A DNA stretch of 26,729 nt from an uncultured Victivallales bacterium. Lineage in GTDB: Bacteria; Verrucomicrobiota; Lentisphaeria; Oligosphaerales; JAFGRS01. Made by a program: the position numbers and the translations under genes. The DNA is taken from assembly GCA_903834675.1 (NCBI GenBank), contig CAILKC010000361.1:1-26729 (forward strand), given 5' to 3'. The notes below the pieces were generated by a model that saw only the letters and a program-made list of their open reading frames with translations, was not told the DNA's origin and did not search any database. Of the stretch, positions 22,339 through 26,729 are shown in pieces (positions within the stretch are counted from its first letter, which is position 1; each line of letters begins with the position of its first letter).

Positions 22339-25300
22339 CTACCAGACCAGTCGCTGCCCGTAGCCTCGGCCGCTGCAGCGCCCCAGCCTGGCCCAACCGC
22401 CCTCCAGCGTGGCCACCGTGGCATGAACCGCAAAGCGTCTCGTCGACGGGTCGCCCGCGGCGCCGGTCAGGCTCAGTATGGCACCCTCGCCGACCCGCTT
22501 CCCGTTGGCAGCCAAGAGGAGGTTCACGCCATTGGACAGCGCCAGGCGCGCCGAACCCTGCACCGCTCTCCCCGTCGGCGCCAGGTCGAGCCACAGGGTC
22601 CAGGTGCCGTCCATAGACCCCGGCATAGTCAGCGTCACGGTCTCCGCAACCGTGGTCGTTTCAGCGTTGGCCCTGATGCTGCCCGTCGCTGTCCCCATGA
22701 GCCTGGGGGAGCCGCCGTCCACCCTAGGCTCCAGGTTCAGCCTCACACTGACCTGCCCGGCGGCGGTTGTGCCCTTGAGTGTAAGGATCACGCCGACGCG
22801 CCCCGCCATGCCCCTGACACTACCCCTGATGGGCAGGCTCACCACCGCGGCCTTCGCCAGCGTGTACGTCCCGCCGCCTGTCAGTCTTCCATCTGTATCA
22901 TGGAACACATGCAGGCTCAGTGGCTTGCCCGCAATCTTCGTGCTGTACGATCCGCTCAGGTCCCAGAGGCCCTTGCCCGCCGCCACCCCCACCGCCTCCA
23001 CCGCCGCGGAGAACTCCCCGTCCGGCGGCCTCTGTTCGGCCAGACGAAACTCCGCTCTGGCGCTGAAGTCGGCCATCACGCCCGTGTCCTGCCGCGGGTT
23101 GGCCGCCGGACGGTCGTCCCAGTGGTCGAAGGCGTAACCCCGGTCCGGCACGGCCGTGACCCAGAGCGTGTCGGAACCGTGGGGGACGGTTTGTGGACTC
23201 GGGCCGCTGAGGCTGCCGTGCAAGCCGACACTGAAGCTGGCGGTGTGGGTCGCGGAGTAGACGGTCAGCGTGCCGTTCTCGTACTGGAAACTGTAGTTGG
23301 AGTCTGTGCCGCCAGCGGGCACGATCGGATAACGACCGGCGGGACTGGTAGCGTCGGCATCACAGGCCGCCGTCGGTGGCGCGTCCAAGTCTTCGATCGT
23401 GTTGCCGTTCACAAAACCGCTGTAATGCAGCGAAAACGCCGGATTGGGTTCGCCGTACAAACGGGCTTGGTCGTCCGCCGTAACGATCAACCGTTTCGGC
23501 GTGATCGTCAAGGTCCGCTCGACCGCGACCGCCGGAAGCCAGTTCGCATCGCCTGGCTGCGTGGCGGTGATCGTGGCGCTGCCGACGGCCCGGATGGTGA
23601 CCGTCGTGCCAGACACGGTCAGCACCCGCGGCGTGTCTGCCGAAAAAACCACCGGCAGGCCGGACGTCGCCGTCGCGACCAGCGCCAGCGGCCCGTCCCC
23701 GTAGCTCGCATCGGTCAGGATGTCGAAGCGGATCTCCTGGTCGGCCCGGTAAGGAAGCGGCCCCGTGTAGATGGCCACCTCGGTGATGCTGTTCCAGGCG
23801 TTTGCCGAGTTGCCGTGCCCGATCACGCGCACGTAGCGGGCCTCGGTCACGGGCGTGGCGAACGTCTGCAGGGCCAGCGTCGTGCCGGAACTTGAGAGCC
23901 CGTCCCCCAGCCTCGTCCAGACGCGACGGTCCACCGACGCATCGAGGTCGAAGTACGCGACGCGACTGGCCCCAGCCTGGAAGGCAATTCCCACGCTGGC
24001 GAATTGGACGGGCACTCCAAGATCGAGCTCAAGCCACTGCCAGTACCCGGATGCCGACCAGCGCGTCGACAGGTCCGAGTCGACGGCGTTCTGCGGACCG
24101 TTGCCATCGTCGGAACTCGCTGTCGCTGCCAGCACCGGCGCGATCCGGTAATGGGCAACCGTGATCAGCACGCTGTCGGAGGACGTCCGCGACGCTCCAT
24201 CCGTCACCGTCAACGTGGCGACATGCTGGCCGAGTGGCAGCGGCACGGTCGCGACCGCCGCCGTCCCCACCACCACCCCGCCGATCCGCCACTCATAGCT
24301 TGCGATCGCCGCGCCGTGACCGTAAGAGGCCGTACCGTCGAGGATCACGTCCTCGACCCCATCCGAGTAGTTATCATGCACCGCCTGATCGGGTCCCGCA
24401 ATCGCCAGCACCCAGGGCGAGAGGGGACCCGCCAGTTGGGCGACCTCGGCCCCGGCCAGAAGGAAGAGGCCGACGCCGTAGTCAGTGGTCTGCTCGTACG
24501 TCGTCGCCGCCGGCGCCACATTCGGCGTCTGGCACCAGCCCAGGAGCCCTTCCGGATGTACCGCACCGTTGACCATCCCGTTCCAGGCCTTGACGATGAT
24601 CGGCAGATACGAGTCGTCCAGCAGGCCCCGGTTTACCCCCCACGCCAGAGCGTAGACGAAGGCTGCCGTGCCAGTGGTCTCGGGGTTGGGGTACTCCGTG
24701 GGATCGTAGAGCGAGGCGCGCCAGAAGCCGTCGTCGCCGTACGTCGTCTGCCCATGCAGAGGATGCAGCTCCGCCAACGCCGCCGCCATGGCCTGGAGCA
24801 TGTCACGGTACTCCTGCCGGTACGGGTCTGTCTCCGGCAATAGGTCCAGGACCCGCGCCATGGCCGCGATGACCCAGCCGTTGCCGCGCGCCCAGAATAT
24901 CTGCTTCCCGTTGGCGGTCATCCTCGCGGGGTAGCGCAGACCCGCGTCTCGGTACCAGAGCCCCTCGGCGGCATCGTAAAGGCCCAATGAGTCCCGCGTG
25001 TACTGGAAAAGCGCCTTCAGCTTGCGGCCGTACGCCGGGTTTCCCTGGTGCGCCGCCAGGCGCGCAAAGACCGGTGCCGACATGAAGATCGCATCAATCC
25101 AAGTCCAGTCGTCGACCTTCTCCCGGTCCAATTGGATGTTGAGGCTCTCCTGAATCACGGCGAGATGGGCCGGATTCGGCTCGCTCTCAAGCTGGTAGAG
25201 CGCCGTGTAGACTTGGCCACAACACTGGTAGTCAGCAAAGGTCGAGGGCGAGGCTGGGCGGTAGTTGTACGTCTGCCACCTGTGGTACTCAGCCCAGTCC

Positions 25301-25530
25301 AGCGCGTAGCGGTAGTACGCCGGCTTGCCGGTCACACGCCAGGCTTCGAGGTTGCCGACGTGGTATACAGACGGGTTCCAGTTGTTGCCCATCGGGGTCG
25401 TGTGGGTCGCGATCCAGTAGTCGTTGACGCGGGTCACGACCGCCAGGACCTCGGCCGCCGGCGGCAGGACGATCGGCGCCCCGGCCGCGGACCAGGCAAA
25501 GGCGCCGACCAGAAGCAGCCCGGCGCCCAT
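22339..25530 (-). CDS. Secreted multidomain GH88/GH105-like glycoside hydrolase
   Basis: A 1063-residue protein from the ATG at 25530, which begins a hydrophobic segment (GAGLLLVGAFAWSAAGA) read as a signal peptide. Residues about 25-365 resemble unsaturated rhamnogalacturonyl hydrolases (YteR/RhiN): DDWTWIDAIFMSAPVFARL with the catalytic-type Asp146, FWARGNGWVIAAMARVLDLLP and ETTGTAAFVYALAWG. Then follow a PKD-like domain (375-460), an F5/8C discoidin-like domain (463-590), an Ig-like segment (598-677), an MBG-like domain (678-758, YGEPNP and NYSFQYENGTLTV), an InlB-repeat-like stretch (762-830) and an unassigned beta-rich end (840-1063). It probably acts outside the cell on pectin-type or other uronic-acid glycans. 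An alternative GTG start at 25725 has GGGAGGGG, but would add 65 residues before the signal peptide. Confidence 0.78.
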   Translation of the reverse strand: MGAGLLLVGAFAWSAAGAPIVLPPAAEVLAVVTRVNDYWIATHTTPMGNNWNPSVYHVGNLEAWRVTGKPAYYRYALDWAEYHRWQTYNYRPASPSTFADYQCCGQVYTALYQLESEPNPAHLAVIQESLNIQLDREKVDDWTWIDAIFMSAPVFARLAAHQGNPAYGRKLKALFQYTRDSLGLYDAAEGLWYRDAGLRYPARMTANGKQIFWARGNGWVIAAMARVLDLLPETDPYRQEYRDMLQAMAAALAELHPLHGQTTYGDDGFWRASLYDPTEYPNPETTGTAAFVYALAWGVNRGLLDDSYLPIIVKAWNGMVNGAVHPEGLLGWCQTPNVAPAATTYEQTTDYGVGLFLLAGAEVAQLAGPLSPWVLAIAGPDQAVHDNYSDGVEDVILDGTASYGHGAAIASYEWRIGGVVVGTAAVATVPLPLGQHVATLTVTDGASRTSSDSVLITVAHYRIAPVLAATASSDDGNGPQNAVDSDLSTRWSASGYWQWLELDLGVPVQFASVGIAFQAGASRVAYFDLDASVDRRVWTRLGDGLSSSGTTLALQTFATPVTEARYVRVIGHGNSANAWNSITEVAIYTGPLPYRADQEIRFDILTDASYGDGPLALVATATSGLPVVFSADTPRVLTVSGTTVTIRAVGSATITATQPGDANWLPAVAVERTLTITPKRLIVTADDQARLYGEPNPAFSLHYSGFVNGNTIEDLDAPPTAACDADATSPAGRYPIVPAGGTDSNYSFQYENGTLTVYSATHTASFSVGLHGSLSGPSPQTVPHGSDTLWVTAVPDRGYAFDHWDDRPAANPRQDTGVMADFSARAEFRLAEQRPPDGEFSAAVEAVGVAAGKGLWDLSGSYSTKIAGKPLSLHVFHDTDGRLTGGGTYTLAKAAVVSLPIRGSVRGMAGRVGVILTLKGTTAAGQVSVRLNLEPRVDGGSPRLMGTATGSIRANAETTTVAETVTLTMPGSMDGTWTLWLDLAPTGRAVQGSARLALSNGVNLLLAANGKRVGEGAILSLTGAAGDPSTRRFAVHATVATLEGGWARLGRCSGRGYGQRLVW

Positions 25531-25739
25531 CGACCACCGTCCCGAGGCCCGGAGCGGGCGGGACGAAGAGGAACACCCGACCCCGGCAAGGCCCAAGCCA
25601 AGGCGGCCGACAGCGCGTCCCTGCAGTCCCAGGAAGAACCCCGCCACCACGCCCCGGCCGGGTGCCGGGGTGTGCCGGTATCGCAAACGCGGTTTGGCGC
25701 TGTGGCCGGAGTCGCAGGGTCCCACAGTCCCCTCCCGGC

Positions 25740-26729
25740 TCAGGCCAGGTAGGCTTTGACACGGTCGGCAATGGCCGGCGCCGTGAAGCCGTAGACTTCC
25801 GCGAGCTTCTTATAGGGCGCCGAATCGCCAAAACGGTTCAGGCCGATCATCAGGCCCTGTCCCCCGGCGTAGCGCTCCCAGCCGAAAGTGCAGGCCGCCT
25901 CGACCGTCACCCGGCGGGTGCAAGCGGCCGGAAGCACCGACTCCCGGTAGGCCGCACTCTGGGCCTCGAACAGCTCCCAACTCGGCATCGAGACGACCCT
26001 GACCTTGCGCCCGGCTTTACGCAGCAGCTCGGCGGCGCCCAAGGCCGCTCCGACCTCGGAACCGGTGGCCATCAGGATGACCCCGTAACCGGCATCCTCG
26101 CTCAGGACATAGGCGCCCTTGGCCAGGTCCAGGCGCGCCACCTGGTCCGGCGTGAAGTTGGGCACGTTCTGGCGGGTGAGGAAGAGGGCGACAGGCCCCT
26201 TGGCCAGCAGGGCGGCAGCCCAGGCATGGGCCACTTCGTTGGACTCCGCCGGACGCAGAGTAATCAGGCCCGGGATGCAGCGCAGCATGGCCAGTTGCTC
26301 GATGGGCTGGTGCGTGGGGCCATCCTCGCCGACGAAGATCGAGTCGTGGGTAAAGACGAATACCGCATGCAACTTCTGGATCGCCGCCAGGCGCAGGGCT
26401 GGTTTCATGTAGTCGGAGAAAACCGCAAAGGTGGAACAGAAGGGGATGGCGGTCCCGGAGAGGGCCAGGCCGTTGGTGCAGAACCCCATGCCCAACTCGC
26501 GGACGCCGTAGTGGATATTGCGGCCGGTCCGGTTCTCGGGGGTGAAGTCCTTCTCCGCCTCGAGGTAGGTCTTGGTGCTCGGGTTCAGATCCGCCGAACC
26601 GCCGGTGAGAGCGGGCACGAGCTGTGCGGCGCGCTGCATGATCACCCCGCCAGAGTTGCGCGTGGCGGTCTCTTTGGCCGGCACCGCGGCCAGCAGTTGC
26701 TTGAGGATGTCGGCGGGCACGGTCCGGCC
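25740..26729 (-). CDS. tkt: Transketolase, C-terminal half (cut by window edge)
   Basis: Transfers two-carbon units between sugar phosphates in the pentose phosphate pathway, with thiamine diphosphate. The frame is open to the right edge of the window, so only the last 330 residues are seen. These hold the pyrimidine-binding domain, with [23 protein letters not shown] (catalytic-type Glu that contacts the cofactor), [19 protein letters not shown] (the family's His-Asp-Ser substrate motif) and LTRQNVP, then the C-terminal domain ending in VKAYLA. The remaining N-terminal cofactor domain must lie beyond the edge. The GTG at 26720 is an internal valine, not a start. The GH105-like gene follows downstream on the same strand. 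Confidence 0.95.
   Translation of the reverse strand, partial: GRTVPADILKQLLAAVPAKETATRNSGGVIMQRAAQLVPALTGGSADLNPSTKTYLEAEKDFTPENRTGRNIHYGVRELGMGFCTNGLALSGTAIPFCSTFAVFSDYMKPALRLAAIQKLHAVFVFTHDSIFVGEDGPTHQPIEQLAMLRCIPGLITLRPAESNEVAHAWAAALLAKGPVALFLTRQNVPNFTPDQVARLDLAKGAYVLSEDAGYGVILMATGSEVGAALGAAELLRKAGRKVRVVSMPSWELFEAQSAAYRESVLPAACTRRVTVEAACTFGWERYAGGQGLMIGLNRFGDSAPYKKLAEVYGFTAPAIADRVKAYLA

Noticed and set aside
22423..23895. 490-codon plus-strand frame
   Set aside because: Antisense to the GH105-like gene; Arg/His/Gly-rich translation without domains.

Overview
The window is GC-rich bacterial chromosome, densely coded and almost entirely transcribed from the minus strand; only an aminotransferase and folC run on the plus strand. 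I see no phage, transposase, plasmid or CRISPR signal. The gene content (GlgB like the plant/eukaryotic branching enzymes, a eukaryote-like two-domain glycogen debranching enzyme, NifU/NifS as an Fe-S system, a secreted GH105-type glycosidase with PKD, discoidin and MBG-like domains) together with palindromic intergenic repeats suggests a member of the PVC/Planctomycetes-like bacteria such as Lentisphaerae, Kiritimatiellota or Verrucomicrobia. This is inference; there is no marker gene here that settles it.

Layout. 1-470: a cluster of palindromic REP-like repeats followed by a promoter. 471-1796 (+): class I PLP aminotransferase. 1797-2004: convergent intergenic region with inverted repeats. 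2005-10418 (-): glycogen operon, transcribed in the order two-domain debranching enzyme, stand-alone CBM48 protein, glycogen synthase, branching enzyme. 10638-11873 (+): folC, divergent from the glycogen operon. 11874-12242: a hexamer repeat, a second REP-like cluster and a rho-independent terminator. 12243-13001 (-): exported FKBP-type peptidyl-prolyl isomerase. 13150-15242 (-): nifU-nifS. 15243-15736: non-coding, with inverted and direct repeats. 15737-15909 (-): two identical tRNA-Gly(GCC) genes. 15949-18940 (-): hom-cimA, feeding threonine/methionine and isoleucine synthesis, preceded by a possible attenuator leader. 19221-19643 (-): arfB-like ribosome-rescue factor. 19824-22296 (-): M20 peptidase and amidohydrolase. 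22339-25530 (-): multidomain secreted GH105-like protein. 25740-26729 (-): C-terminal half of transketolase, cut by the window edge.

How the genes work together. The glycogen genes cover chain elongation, branching and debranching but lack glgC and glgP here. hom and cimA lie head to tail and both serve amino acids derived from aspartate and pyruvate. Most genes are ordinary housekeeping genes. The less ordinary items are the stand-alone CBM48 inside the glycogen operon, the candidate hom leader (Thr-Ile-Met codons followed by a strong hairpin), the palindromic repeat family, and the unassigned C-terminal domain of the GH105-like protein. I did not find a clear-cut novel defence or mobile system.
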